Below are positions 8,991 to 18,389 of a DNA stretch of 64,000 nucleotides, piece by piece (within the stretch, counting starts at the first letter, position 1; the number at the start of each line of letters is the position of its first letter). The stretch comes from QZLE01 sp033852135. Its GTDB lineage: Bacteria > Pseudomonadota > Gammaproteobacteria > QZLD01. Both the position numbers and the translations under genes were made by a program. The stretch is from assembly GCA_033852135.1 (NCBI GenBank), contig JAWSVB010000004.1, positions 221,541 to 285,540 on the forward strand. The letters are read 5' to 3'. Under the pieces are notes generated by a model. That model searched no databases, had not been told where the DNA came from, and saw nothing but the letters and a program-made list of their open reading frames with translations.

Positions 8991-9560
8991 TTATTTGCCT
9001 GCATCATTTAAGGTAAGTACCGCATCACGAAGTTTGCAACGCTTCCCTGTCCTCACTCTTTCAACCAGTTCTATCTTTGTGCCATCAATATTTGTTATTT
9101 CCCCAGAATTTTGTCCTAAGTACTCACCATTTTTAAGTCTATGCACTGTACCCTCTGGGGATCGAATTAGAGCCCACATAGAGTCATCCTGAGCCATGCT
9201 TCCAACCATCATTAATGAATCAAGAGTATACCCTTCTAGCAACTCCCTTGGCCTATCAGGATCAGGACAAAACTTACTATTGATACTTGGATCGTCTATC
9301 TTCTCAATTATTGGACCACCACCTATCTTTATAACTTTAAAAGGATCGGCAATCCCCTCCATTGAATAAAGAACTTTTTCAATCGGTTTTATCTTTGGTG
9401 GTGAGCTGATCTTCCCCCCAGGGCGGGACTTAATATCTTCAATTTGCTTACGTAAGTCTTCATTATCACCCCCACCAAAACATCCGCTTAATAAGAACAC
9501 TGAGCAAATTAAAAATAAGATTGTAATTTCCTTGATAATTTTTTCCACTTGATATATCAC
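8991..9560 (-). CDS. pilP: Type IV pilus lipoprotein PilP
   Basis: A 189-residue lipoprotein that links the PilN/PilO inner-membrane complex to PilQ. A hydrophobic segment ends in the lipobox LLSGC (cysteine at residue 27). Its C-terminal half holds the small beta domain that contacts the secretin, with LEGYTLDSLMMVGSM and a pattern reading RSPEGTVHRLKNGEYLGQNSG typical of PilP. The start is a GTG at 9560 with a strong AAGGGGGAG site. It begins 2 nt after the pilO stop. The assignment combines weak overall similarity with very clear position and lipobox. Confidence 0.93.
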   Translation of the reverse strand: MIYQVEKIIKEITILFLICSVFLLSGCFGGGDNEDLRKQIEDIKSRPGGKISSPPKIKPIEKVLYSMEGIADPFKVIKIGGGPIIEKIDDPSINSKFCPDPDRPRELLEGYTLDSLMMVGSMAQDDSMWALIRSPEGTVHRLKNGEYLGQNSGEITNIDGTKIELVERVRTGKRCKLRDAVLTLNDAGK

Positions 9561-9562
9561 GA

Positions 9563-10147
9563 CTACTCCCCCTTATCTCTATATCTATAGGTTTTCGCCT
9601 TGACACTCATAGAAAGCTTACCGCCACCTTTTCCGCTTCCGATTGAAAAATCCTGCAAGGTAACAATCCTTGGCAGTGCAGCTATACCACTAACAAACAT
9701 ACCAAACTCATGAAAATCGCCATGCAATTTTAATGAAATTGGCAATTCAACATATTCCTCTTTTGTTTTTTCATCTTCTGGCTTAACCAGATCAAATTCA
9801 AGAGCACTTGCAGCACCAGTCTGCGAAATATCACGCACAAATGACTCAACTTCAATCTTAGTTGGCAAACGACTTATCATGTCGTCAAACATCTCTTCCA
9901 TAATAGCCAGCTGTTTCTTAAGTTCATCAAGGTTTGCCGCCTTAACCTGCTTCTTTTTAAACTCTGCAATTTTTTCAGCTTCCAGAGCTACAACCTTATC
10001 CAACTCTTTCGACTGCTCTTGCCAGTCAAAATGCCATGCAGCCCCTAATGCAGCCCCGAACAACACCAACCAAATGATCACCTTAGCTGGAAGGGGCCAG
10101 TTGCCTATATTACTTAATTCCAGGTTATTTAATTCAGAAAGATCCAC
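9563..10147 (-). CDS. pilO: Type IV pilus inner-membrane protein PilO
   Basis: A 194-residue bitopic inner-membrane protein with one membrane segment (about residues 20-40, VIIWLVLFGAALGAAW). A periplasmic coiled coil (about 45-100) follows, then a ferredoxin-like domain. It carries the recognisable PilO segment ending MISRLPTKIEVESFVRDIS. PilO pairs with PilN to form the alignment subcomplex of the pilus machine. The start appears to be a GTG at 10147, preceded by a GAAGG-type site. It sits between pilN (42 nt upstream) and pilP (2 nt downstream). Confidence 0.94.
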   Translation of the reverse strand: MDLSELNNLELSNIGNWPLPAKVIIWLVLFGAALGAAWHFDWQEQSKELDKVVALEAEKIAEFKKKQVKAANLDELKKQLAIMEEMFDDMISRLPTKIEVESFVRDISQTGAASALEFDLVKPEDEKTKEEYVELPISLKLHGDFHEFGMFVSGIAALPRIVTLQDFSIGSGKGGGKLSMSVKAKTYRYRDKGE

Positions 10148-10189
10148 TATCTAGTACCTTCAAATTGTATTATTAGATCGCTACTGCGA

Positions 10190-10750
10190 CTATTCATCCT
10201 CATTTTTTTTCTTTTCCGCCTGCTTCACCTGCAAGGTAAAGAGAAACTGTTTATATTTACCAGTACTCTTAGCAGTAATCACCTTAAGCTTCGGCACATC
10301 AAACACCGGCGACCTATCTAGATTCTCCATATACTCTGAAACCCTAGATTGCGAAAGGGCAACGCCCTTTATTGTTAGCTGCCTGCCTTTTTGCTGAAAA
10401 CTCTCTATATAAACCTCTTTAGGTACGGTCCGTATAAACTCATTAAATAAACGCACCGCTTCAGGTCTACCAGATTGCAGCCCTTCAATTACACCGATTC
10501 TTGCTTCTAATTCATCCCGGCGCTCTTCAAGAATTTTGATCTCTTTAATCTTTTTATCAACAATTTGAATCTCTCTATCCAACATTTTATTACGGGCATT
10601 TTGGTTTGATATCAACCCTAAATTAAACATATGGACACCAATACTAACCAACACAGCCATAGCCAAGACCACCACCGTAAGCACAGCAAATTCTGTCTGT
10701 TTCTCTTTCCTCAGCTCTTCACGCCACGGTAATAAATTTATCTGGGTCAT
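10190..10750 (-). CDS. pilN: Type IV pilus inner-membrane protein PilN
   Basis: A 186-residue protein that begins with the cytoplasmic PilM-binding motif INLLPWREE. A membrane helix (about residues 22-45), a coiled coil (about 50-95) and a small periplasmic domain follow. The INLLPWR peptide is the established docking sequence for PilM. The ATG overlaps the pilM stop by 1 nt (TAATG arrangement), so translation is likely coupled. The C-terminus is lysine- and glutamate-rich. Confidence 0.96.
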   Translation of the reverse strand: MTQINLLPWREELRKEKQTEFAVLTVVVLAMAVLVSIGVHMFNLGLISNQNARNKMLDREIQIVDKKIKEIKILEERRDELEARIGVIEGLQSGRPEAVRLFNEFIRTVPKEVYIESFQQKGRQLTIKGVALSQSRVSEYMENLDRSPVFDVPKLKVITAKSTGKYKQFLFTLQVKQAEKKKNEDE

Positions 10751-11817
10751 TAATCAAAACTCCTTAAAGCCAAGCCACATGCAACCATCAAAGATGGCGC
10801 ATCATTCGCTAATACCTGAGGTTTTATCTTTTTCGCCAATAACATAGAAGCGAAAGGATTAGCTATTGACGTTTCTGTTGCAATGCTTGGAGTTGATTCA
10901 ATTAGTTCACCGATACCAGCTATAGACGCACTTCCGCCTGCCAGAACGATATGATCTACATTTCCATGCTGATTATTTGCAAAGAAAAATTGCAGCGATC
11001 TAACGACCTGCTGTACCAACGTCTCCTTGAATGGTTCTAACACTTCAAATTCATAGTTATCAGGAAGTCCACCTTGACGCTTTGCTATCCCAGCTTCTTC
11101 ATATGACAACCCGTAACGGCGCATTATCTCTTCAGTAAGTTGTCTACCACCAAAAACCTGCTCACGCGTATAAACAATACTATTATCATGCATAATATTC
11201 AGAGTGGTAACTGTTGCACCAATATCAATTACAGCTACTGTTTGTTCAGCACCTTGCTTTGGAAGTTGTTCAGCAATCAAAGAGAATGCATTCTCCATAG
11301 CGTAACTTTCAACATCTACAATTTTTGCAGCTAGGCCAGCGCTCTCTAAAGCGTCTCGCCTGATGTCTACATTTTCATCCCTGCAAGCAACCAGTAAAAC
11401 ATCTACATTATCTGGATTGCCCTCTGAAGGACCTATAACCTCAAAGTCCAAAGCAACCTCATCAAGAGGGTAAGGAACATACTGATCAGCCTGAAGCTCA
11501 ATATTTGCCTGCATCTCAGATTCATTTGTATTTGCCGGCATACTGATTATTTTATTTATGGAAGCAGATCCCGGAACTGCAACTGCAGCATGCTTTGCTT
11601 TGGTTCCAGATCTTTTTACTGCTCGACGAATACTTTCCGACACAGCTTCAACATCAGAGATATTTTTCTCAACCACCGCCGAAGCTGGCAAAGGCTCCAC
11701 TGCATAACTTTCTACACAAAACTTTTTATCCGTCTTGCGAAGCTCAATTAATTTCACAGCCGTTGAACTGATATCAATCCCCAATAGAGTAGGAGATTTC
11801 TTAGCGAATAGGGGCAC
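10750..11817 (-). CDS. pilM: Type IV pilus assembly ATPase-like protein PilM
   Basis: A 355-residue actin-like (FtsA-related) cytoplasmic protein. Visible: LGIDISSTAVKLIEL at the start (phosphate-1 loop), the 1C domain with QADQYVPYPLDEVALDFEVIG, phosphate-2 motif VAVIDIGATVTTLNI, and the adenosine motif IVLAGGSASI. PilM binds PilN's N-terminus and couples the alignment complex to the cytoplasmic motors. The start is a GTG at 11817 with an AAGGAAC site. It is the first gene of pilMNOPQ and is divergent from mrcA; the 254-nt gap must hold both promoters. Confidence 0.96.
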   Translation of the reverse strand: MPLFAKKSPTLLGIDISSTAVKLIELRKTDKKFCVESYAVEPLPASAVVEKNISDVEAVSESIRRAVKRSGTKAKHAAVAVPGSASINKIISMPANTNESEMQANIELQADQYVPYPLDEVALDFEVIGPSEGNPDNVDVLLVACRDENVDIRRDALESAGLAAKIVDVESYAMENAFSLIAEQLPKQGAEQTVAVIDIGATVTTLNIMHDNSIVYTREQVFGGRQLTEEIMRRYGLSYEEAGIAKRQGGLPDNYEFEVLEPFKETLVQQVVRSLQFFFANNQHGNVDHIVLAGGSASIAGIGELIESTPSIATETSIANPFASMLLAKKIKPQVLANDAPSLMVACGLALRSFD

Positions 11818-12071
11818 TTTTGTTCCTTTTTTTTCTTATCTTACTAGGATTTTGTTAATTTTCCTTATTAATAGCATTAAATAACAGTCTCTAATAGATA
11901 TCAAGCTACAAAACGAAATATTTAAGGTAAATACAATATTTCATTCGAAACTATTAAGCATAAAACGTGTCTACAGCCTTTTTATTTAACGACTAAATAC
12001 CAAATACTTAGAAATTCTGCTATTTTCTAACATCCACACTTAAAGTTAATTCTAGTAAAAGAAACCCAAAT

Positions 12072-14543
12072 ATGAAGTTTTTTTACCGTTTGCTCAAATA
12101 TTTTATGTTTTTATCTTTAACCTGCTCCCTTATCGGAGGGGTATTATTATATGCTGCCTACCTATATATCGAGCCGGACCTTCCTGCGGTAGACAAATTA
12201 AAAGACATTAAACTATCCGTTCCCTTGAGAGTTTTTACCTACGACAACAAACTAATTGGAGAGTTTGGCAAAAAAAGACGCGCCCCACTTAAGTACTCTG
12301 AAATTCCCCCCCAAGTAATTAATGCCTTTCTTTCTGCCGAAGATGAGCGTTTTTTCACTCACCCAGGAGTTGATTACCAAGGCATCCTACGTGCGGTATG
12401 GCATATTATCAAAACAGGTGAAAAAGGATCAGGGGGAAGCACGATCACCATGCAGGTTGCTAGAAACTTCTTCCTATCTAATGAAAAAACTTACATTCGC
12501 AAATTAAAAGAGATATTCCTATCTTTAAAAATTGAAGAAGAATTTAAAAAACCACAAATTATTGAACTCTACCTAAATCGAATTTTTCTTGGGAACCGAG
12601 CATATGGAATTGGTGCAGCTGCCCAAGTTTATTATGGTAAATCAGTTGAGAATCTATCCATTGAGCAAATAGCTATGATAGCAGGCTTGCCTAAAGCTCC
12701 ATCAGCAAACAACCCTATATCCAACCCTGTTCGCGCAAAAAGACGACGTAGCTATGTTTTGCAACGCATGCTAAAACTTGATTATATATCTGAAGAGCAG
12801 TTTACTTACGCAAATAACCAACCCGTTTCCGCCAAATTACACGGACAGGCAACCGAAGCTGAATCTCCATATATTGCTGAAATGGTACGCAACGAGGCAA
12901 TCAAAAGATTTGGAAACTCAGCCTACACCCAAGGTTATAAAATCTATACAACCATTGATTCCAAACTCCAAATTAATGCACAAAACGCTCTAAGAACAGC
13001 ATTAACCAACTATGACATACGTCATGGCTACAAAGGCCCTGAAGCTAAAATTGAGCACATTAATGACAAAAGTGAAGAAGAATTAGGCTCCATTACTGCT
13101 GATTATGGTTCTGTTGGCAACCTGTTACCTGCAGTTGTTACCGAAATTGATGATTTATCCGCCACTGCATTCCTAGCTGATGGTACAAAGGCGAGAATAG
13201 AGTTAGAAGAATTGAAGTGGGCTAGAAAATATCTTTCCGACAATTCCAGAGGCCCAAAAATCAAGAAACCTTCCGACATCCTATCTATTGGCGACCTGAT
13301 ACGGGTACGCAAAGACACTAGAATAATAGATGAGGTACAAACACCCTTCTACGCATTAGCACAAGTGCCTGAGGTATCAGGAGCCTTTGTAGCAATGAAG
13401 CCTAATAATGGCGCCATCCTAGCTTTAGTTGGCGGATTTGATTATTACACCAGCAAATTTAACCGTGTAACTCAAGCAAAACGCCAGCCTGGGTCTGGCA
13501 TCAAACCATTCATCTATTCTGCAGCATTAAAGAAAGGTTACTCAACTGCATCATTAATCAACGATGCACCTGTAGTATTTGAAGATTCTGCCCTAGAAAA
13601 CACATGGCGTCCTGAGAACTACTCTGGACATTTTTATGGCCCAACCAGACTTAGAAACGCCCTTACATTCTCCCGCAACCTTGTATCCATAAGGCTTCTG
13701 CGCTCAATTGGAACCAATTACGGCATAAAACACCTTAAGCAATTTGGTTTTGAAGAAAAACAACTTCCCAAAGATCTATCCTTAGCACTTGGCAGCGCCA
13801 GCGTAACCCCACTTGAGATGGTATCTAGCTACTCAGTTATTGCCAATGGTGGCTACCAAGTTGAACCATATTTCATCGATAGAATTGAAGATAGTGATGG
13901 CAATACTATTTACAGCGCTGCCCCTCTTACGGTATGCAGCAACTGCCATCTGAATAAAGCCCAAGATGACTATAATATTTCTGAGCTAGAAAACAGCATC
14001 GCCTCTTTTGCTAAAAACATAGCCCCTCGGGCCGTTGATGAGCGTAACATCTATCTATTGACCAGTATGATGCGTGATGTTGTAAAAAGAGGCACGGCCA
14101 GAAAAGCTTTAGTGCTTAAAAGGGGTGATTTAGCAGGAAAAACCGGCACCACTAACGATCAACGCGACGCTTGGTTTAACGGTTTTAACCAAGATATTGC
14201 TGCGACAGCATGGGTTGGTTTTGACAAAATTCGCTCTCTTGGCAATAGAGAAACTGGCGGTAAAGCTGCGCTCCCTATCTGGATCGATTTTATGCGTTAT
14301 GCCCTTAATGGAAAACCTGAAACGCCTCTTAAGCAACCTTCAGGAATTGTCACGGTAAGAATTGATAAAAAAACTGGACTACAAACCAATGCTTCTAACC
14401 CCAATGCAATGTTCGAGATTTTCCGCACCGAAAATGTACCGCAAATGGATCAAAGCAACGACTTAGAAGAACCTGATGCAGCAAATGATAGTAGCCAGAC
14501 AATCACAAAACCTAATAAAGACGATGGTGAACACCTTTTCTAG
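12072..14543 (+). CDS. mrcA: Penicillin-binding protein 1A, bifunctional peptidoglycan synthase
   Basis: An 823-residue class A PBP. Order: short cytoplasmic tail, membrane anchor (about 10-30), GT51 glycosyltransferase with catalytic glutamate at residue 90 in SAEDERFFTHPG and GSTITMQVARNFFL, a beta-rich ODD/OB insert (about 320-430) typical of gammaproteobacterial PBP1A, and the transpeptidase. The transpeptidase has nucleophile serine in SGIK (S475), SRN and KTGT (690-693). It builds and cross-links peptidoglycan in the periplasm. Divergence from pilMNOPQ is the standard gammaproteobacterial context. The C-terminal 30 residues are acidic and low-complexity. Confidence 0.96.
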   Translation: MKFFYRLLKYFMFLSLTCSLIGGVLLYAAYLYIEPDLPAVDKLKDIKLSVPLRVFTYDNKLIGEFGKKRRAPLKYSEIPPQVINAFLSAEDERFFTHPGVDYQGILRAVWHIIKTGEKGSGGSTITMQVARNFFLSNEKTYIRKLKEIFLSLKIEEEFKKPQIIELYLNRIFLGNRAYGIGAAAQVYYGKSVENLSIEQIAMIAGLPKAPSANNPISNPVRAKRRRSYVLQRMLKLDYISEEQFTYANNQPVSAKLHGQATEAESPYIAEMVRNEAIKRFGNSAYTQGYKIYTTIDSKLQINAQNALRTALTNYDIRHGYKGPEAKIEHINDKSEEELGSITADYGSVGNLLPAVVTEIDDLSATAFLADGTKARIELEELKWARKYLSDNSRGPKIKKPSDILSIGDLIRVRKDTRIIDEVQTPFYALAQVPEVSGAFVAMKPNNGAILALVGGFDYYTSKFNRVTQAKRQPGSGIKPFIYSAALKKGYSTASLINDAPVVFEDSALENTWRPENYSGHFYGPTRLRNALTFSRNLVSIRLLRSIGTNYGIKHLKQFGFEEKQLPKDLSLALGSASVTPLEMVSSYSVIANGGYQVEPYFIDRIEDSDGNTIYSAAPLTVCSNCHLNKAQDDYNISELENSIASFAKNIAPRAVDERNIYLLTSMMRDVVKRGTARKALVLKRGDLAGKTGTTNDQRDAWFNGFNQDIAATAWVGFDKIRSLGNRETGGKAALPIWIDFMRYALNGKPETPLKQPSGIVTVRIDKKTGLQTNASNPNAMFEIFRTENVPQMDQSNDLEEPDAANDSSQTITKPNKDDGEHLF

Positions 14544-14561
14544 CCTTATCCATTTTATAAA

Positions 14562-15179
14562 ATGGCAGATCATATGAGAAACAAACTATATACAAAAGAA
14601 AAACATATGATTGCCTCTGAAGCAGCAAATTTAATAGTTGCCAAAGGAATATCTTTTGAAGCAGCCAAGCTCGAAGCATGCCGAAAGCTGAACATAACAT
14701 CTAAGAAAAAAATTCCTCGAGATGCTGAAATTGAGGCGCTACTCATTGAGCGCTCTGAGCTATTCAACTACAAAAATATTAAAGACGAAACCAGCCTAAA
14801 AAACGTATATGAAACCACCATCAAGGCATTGGAGTTGTTTTCAAAGTTTCGCCCTAAAGCCACAGGAGCTGTTCTAACTGATATTTTTCACCAAAATAGC
14901 AGTATAGAATTACACCTATTTGCAGATACTATTGAAGATGTAGAACGCCTTCTGATAGACCGCTCGATCCAATTTGAATTAATTGATAGAAAATATAAAG
15001 TTGCCAAGGGGAGCTGGGATACTTTTTATATTATCTCTTTTTTTGCAGGGGAAAATAACATTAAATCAGTTATTTTTCTTAACGACAGCCCCTACAAAAA
15101 TATTATAGAAACTGAAAGTGAAACCCCTTTGCAAAGAGTTTCACTTAAACAGTTTATAGAAAAAACTGGCCTAAGTTAG
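14562..15179 (+). CDS. Uncharacterised cytoplasmic protein downstream of mrcA
   Basis: A 205-residue protein with no signal peptide or membrane segment. The first third is helical and basic (EAANLIVAKGISFEAAKLEACRKL spans an A/K-rich helix pair, then IPRDAEIEALL). The rest alternates strand and helix, with FRPKATGAVLTDIFHQNSSIELHLFAD, a pattern that could suit a nucleotidyltransferase-like fold, but no catalytic motif is clear. From memory, similar proteins occur in other gammaproteobacteria under uninformative names. The 3' end overlaps the gltA terminator hairpin. It starts 18 nt after mrcA; an internal ATG at 14574 is possible. Confidence 0.75.
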   Translation: MADHMRNKLYTKEKHMIASEAANLIVAKGISFEAAKLEACRKLNITSKKKIPRDAEIEALLIERSELFNYKNIKDETSLKNVYETTIKALELFSKFRPKATGAVLTDIFHQNSSIELHLFADTIEDVERLLIDRSIQFELIDRKYKVAKGSWDTFYIISFFAGENNIKSVIFLNDSPYKNIIETESETPLQRVSLKQFIEKTGLS

Positions 15180-15191
15180 ACAGCTTAGGCC
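15168..15191 (-). terminator. gltA terminator embedded in the end of the upstream-strand gene
   Basis: Perfect 8-bp stem ggcctaag (15168-15175), loop of 8, cttaggcc (15184-15191). On the minus strand it is followed by cagtttttt, a good U-run, so it terminates gltA. It overlaps the last codons and stop of the convergent plus-strand gene (stop at 15177-15179), which itself gets no U-run from it. Confidence 0.7.
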
Positions 15192-15254
15192 AAATCACTT
15201 GTACAGATAGCTATCTATTCATAAACCAACAAGCATCTTTTCTGTTATTTGAGA

Positions 15255-16556
15255 TCAATTAGTTCCGCGCTGAAACTCTTCAATATAATCTCTTTTTGCT
15301 GGCCCTCTATAGGTTTGTCTTGGTCTTGCAATCCTTTGATCAGGATCTGCAATCATCTCCATCCATTGCGCGATCCAGCCCGGAGCCCTACCAATTGCAA
15401 ACAACACCGTAAAGAAGCTAGAAGGGATATTTAAAGCCTTGTATATAAGTCCTGAATAGAAATCAACATTTGGATAAAGATTCCTCTCAATAAAATAATC
15501 GTCTTCAAGAGCTATCTCTTCCAAACGCATCGCCAATTCAAGCTTAGGATCATTTACACCTAGAGCCTCAAGAACCTCATGGCAAGTTTGACGAATAATA
15601 ATTGCTCGTGGGTCATGGCTTTTATAAACCCTGTGCCCAAAGCCCATCAATCTGAATGGGTCGTCCTTATCTTTGGCCTTTTCCACATACTTTGGAATGT
15701 TCTCCACTGAACCAATCTCATCAAGCATATTGATCACAGCTTCATTTGCTCCACCATGAGCTGGCCCCCACAAAGCAGCACACCCAGAAGCAATTGCCGC
15801 AAAAGGGTTTGTACCGGTACTTCCTGCCATTCTCACCGTAGAAGTACTAGCATTTTGCTCATGATCAGCATGCAGTATAAATAGTTGATCCAAGGCTTTT
15901 TCAGCTATTGGGTTGATCTCATATGCTTCAGTCGGAGTTGAAAAAAGCATATTAAGCAAATTCCCTGAATAACTCAGTTTTGAATCTGGATATACTATCG
16001 GATGCCCCATCATATGCTTAAAGGCTGCACCAGCAATTGAAACCATTTTAGCGACAATTCTAGAAGCTATTTGCTCTCGATGAAAAGCATCTGAAATATC
16101 AATACGATCATGGTAGAAAGCAGAAAGTGATCCCACAACTGCTGTAAGCATTGCCATTGGGTGCGCATCATAATGAAAACCATTGAAAAAATTCAATATC
16201 CCTTGATTAAGGATCATGTTCTTACTGATATTATGTTTAAAATCTTCCAGGTTCTCTTTCATCGGTAATACTCGATGAATAAGCAGGTAAACCACTTCTA
16301 AAAAGGAACTTCTCTCAGCCAACTGTTCAATAGGATAGCCTCGATGCAACAAGACCCCTTTTTCTCCATCGATAAAGGTGATTTTACTCTGACAACTTGC
16401 TGTAGAAGTAAATGCTGGGTCATAAGTAAAGTAGCCAAACTCTTTATACAAACTACCAATTTCAACAACGCTTGGCCCATGAACACTATCTCTAATTGGG
16501 AAATCAGCGCTCTTACCAGTAACATTATCCGTCATAGTTACAGTTTTATTACTCAT
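15255..16556 (-). CDS. gltA: Type II citrate synthase GltA
   Basis: A 433-residue citrate synthase that condenses oxaloacetate and acetyl-CoA. Active-site signatures are present: LLHRGYPIEQLA, HADHEQNASTSTVR, GFGHRVYKSHDPRA and FYSGLIYKALNIP, with WIAQWMEMI near the C-terminus. Length and motifs fit the large hexameric Gram-negative type II form. The ATG at 16556 is preceded by GGAGG at good spacing, so it is preferred over an upstream TTG. It is monocistronic, with a terminator at 15168-15191. Confidence 0.97.
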   Translation of the reverse strand: MSNKTVTMTDNVTGKSADFPIRDSVHGPSVVEIGSLYKEFGYFTYDPAFTSTASCQSKITFIDGEKGVLLHRGYPIEQLAERSSFLEVVYLLIHRVLPMKENLEDFKHNISKNMILNQGILNFFNGFHYDAHPMAMLTAVVGSLSAFYHDRIDISDAFHREQIASRIVAKMVSIAGAAFKHMMGHPIVYPDSKLSYSGNLLNMLFSTPTEAYEINPIAEKALDQLFILHADHEQNASTSTVRMAGSTGTNPFAAIASGCAALWGPAHGGANEAVINMLDEIGSVENIPKYVEKAKDKDDPFRLMGFGHRVYKSHDPRAIIIRQTCHEVLEALGVNDPKLELAMRLEEIALEDDYFIERNLYPNVDFYSGLIYKALNIPSSFFTVLFAIGRAPGWIAQWMEMIADPDQRIARPRQTYRGPAKRDYIEEFQRGTN

Positions 16557-16703
16557 AATTACCTCCAATATACATTTACTTGCTTAATCCGCTCTATTCT
16601 TCGCAATAGGGTATGGCACAAAAAAACCTCTCCGCGAGAAGATTATAGAACAATTTAGGGAATTAAAAATTATAGCGTGCAGCCAAAAGCAGGCATAAAA
16701 AAC

Positions 16704-16733
16704 TAAGGCGCAACCTTTCATAGTAGCGCCTTA
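16704..16733 (-). terminator. Rho-independent terminator downstream of rpmE
   Basis: Stem taaggcgc (16704-16711) with gcgcctta (16726-16733), 14-nt loop, followed on the minus strand by gttttttatg. A second hairpin without T-run, atttctct/agagaaat at 16735-16754, lies between it and the rpmE stop. Confidence 0.7.
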
Positions 16734-16753
16734 TATTTCTCTGATAAGAGAAA

Positions 16754-17005
16754 TTATTTAGATACTTTTGTGTACCTTTTGCGGAATCTGTCAACACGTC
16801 CACCTGTATCAACAATACGCTGTTGACCAGTAAAGAATGGATGAGTTTTGCTTGAGATTTCAACCTTCACTAATGGATATTCGTTTCCGTCTTCCCATTT
16901 GATAGTGTCTTTTGTCTCAATAGTTGAGCGTGTAAGAAAAGCAAAGTCCGCAGCGATATCCTGGAAAACAACTTCTCTATAGTTAGGATGTATACCTTCT
17001 TTCAT
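16754..17005 (-). CDS. rpmE2: Ribosomal protein L31, type B (zinc-free form)
   Basis: An 83-residue protein beginning MKEGIHPNYREVVFQD, with ISSKTHPFFTGQQRIVDTGGRVDRFRKRY, the L31 signature region. It contains no cysteine, so it is the type B form lacking the zinc ribbon and is about 15 residues longer than type A. In species with both forms, type B replaces type A under zinc shortage; whether a type A gene exists elsewhere cannot be seen. It is a single gene with its own terminator. Confidence 0.95.
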   Translation of the reverse strand: MKEGIHPNYREVVFQDIAADFAFLTRSTIETKDTIKWEDGNEYPLVKVEISSKTHPFFTGQQRIVDTGGRVDRFRKRYTKVSK

Positions 17006-17469
17006 AGTCTTTTATCCAACAACAATATGTTCGTTAATTTCTGGCCTACATTAAAACAATCAAGGCCTGAGAATGTTAGCCGCCGAATGTTATAGATATT
17101 TGGCAGCTATGGCAAGTTAAATTATTCTATAACTCAAGGCACGACTAAAGAAATATGGATCGAATAGCCTGGCATAAACAACCAAAAATCATTGTAAAAA
17201 CTGCTTCTTAGCACCAACACTACAATCACTATCAATTCAGAAAAACTTTTCAACGACTAGCCCTAAGTGCATTTGCACGGGTAAAACTCAATTTATTGAT
17301 ATCGATTTTGCAAATATTACACCCAGATTACAAAAGTTAGGGTGAAAGCTGGAACAAAATCACCTATAAATATAAGTAGTGCATATAAAGATTATTCCGA
17401 GCATTGTCCGATTAAAAATTAAAATCTCTATTATATTGCTCTACCTATTAATCACTAGGAGTAACCGCC
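17006..17469. other. 464-nt non-coding gap between divergent rpmE and HDOD gene
   Basis: A/T-rich, no open frame of note and no RNA gene recognised. It should contain the promoters of rpmE (minus) and the HDOD gene (plus). The plus side ends in an AGGAG ribosome site just before 17470. No convincing operator or long palindrome was found. Confidence 0.5.
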
Positions 17470-18315
17470 ATGGAACGGGAACACGAAAAACACATCACCA
17501 AACTAATTAATGACATTCAAAGTCATAAAATAACCCTTCCATCACTTCCTGAAGTAGCTGTTAAGGTAAGAAAATTTGTCGATGATCCTGAAATGGGCAT
17601 TGCACAGCTATCAAAAGCGATAAGCACCGATCCTGCTCTTGCAGCAAGGTTATTGCAAGTAGCAAACAGTCCATTTTTTCGCTGTATGACTCCATCATCA
17701 AATCTAAATAACGCTATCGGCAGACTTGGCGGCGTATGCGTACGCAACATTGTCACTAGCCTTGTGATGGCTCAGCTATATAAAACCAACATCTCTGGAG
17801 AGATTAAGTCCTATATGAAAGGGCTTTGGGAACATTCAACATCAGTAGCCGCTTACTGTAACGTTATTGCTAGAAAGTTCACATCTTTAGACGCAGAAGA
17901 AGCGATGCTAGCAGGGCTTGTTCACAACATAGGCTCTTTGCCAATTCTAACCGCAGCAAGTAACGACACAGAATTACTCGACGATTTCGATACAGTTAAA
18001 GACCTAATCACTGAATTTCACACCGATATTGGCAAAATAACTCTAGAAGAGTGGGGGTTTCCTGAAACATTAATTCAAGCTGTATTTGAACACGAAAACC
18101 TTGATAGAGAACACGAAGGCCCAGCAGATTTGATTGACGTAGTAATGGTCAGCAGCCTGCACGCTACTTTAGGCAAAAAGAATCGACCTCAAACTCGCCC
18201 ATGGGATGAGATACCTGCATTTAACGCATTAAACCTAACACCAGAAGAGAGCATTGATGCTATGATGGAAGCTAAAGATGAACTAAGCGCAATTCAAAAG
18301 CTCTTAAGTATGTAA
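17470..18315 (+). CDS. HDOD-domain protein
   Basis: A 281-residue protein in which an HDOD domain covers most of the chain. The start ITLPSLPEVAVKVRKFVDDP and DPALAARLLQVANSPFFR are the usual HDOD opening, and GLWEHSTSVAAYCNVIAR and AEEAMLAGLVHNIG follow. The HD metal site is degenerate, as usual for HDOD, so no hydrolase activity is expected. Such proteins act in signalling and motility regulation in several gammaproteobacteria, but partners are unknown here. There is a good AGGAG site before the ATG. It is followed 74 nt later by a small unknown gene on the same strand. Confidence 0.9.
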   Translation: MEREHEKHITKLINDIQSHKITLPSLPEVAVKVRKFVDDPEMGIAQLSKAISTDPALAARLLQVANSPFFRCMTPSSNLNNAIGRLGGVCVRNIVTSLVMAQLYKTNISGEIKSYMKGLWEHSTSVAAYCNVIARKFTSLDAEEAMLAGLVHNIGSLPILTAASNDTELLDDFDTVKDLITEFHTDIGKITLEEWGFPETLIQAVFEHENLDREHEGPADLIDVVMVSSLHATLGKKNRPQTRPWDEIPAFNALNLTPEESIDAMMEAKDELSAIQKLLSM

Positions 18316-18389
18316 CCACAAAAAAACTAATGTCGTCATGCAATATAATAATTTAAACAACGGGAAATCAATTTTAATCAGGTGCAGCT

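Noticed and set aside
8653..9192. Plus-strand open frame spanning the pilQ/pilP junction
   Set aside because: Overlaps the starts of two well-supported pilus genes and has reverse-strand composition.
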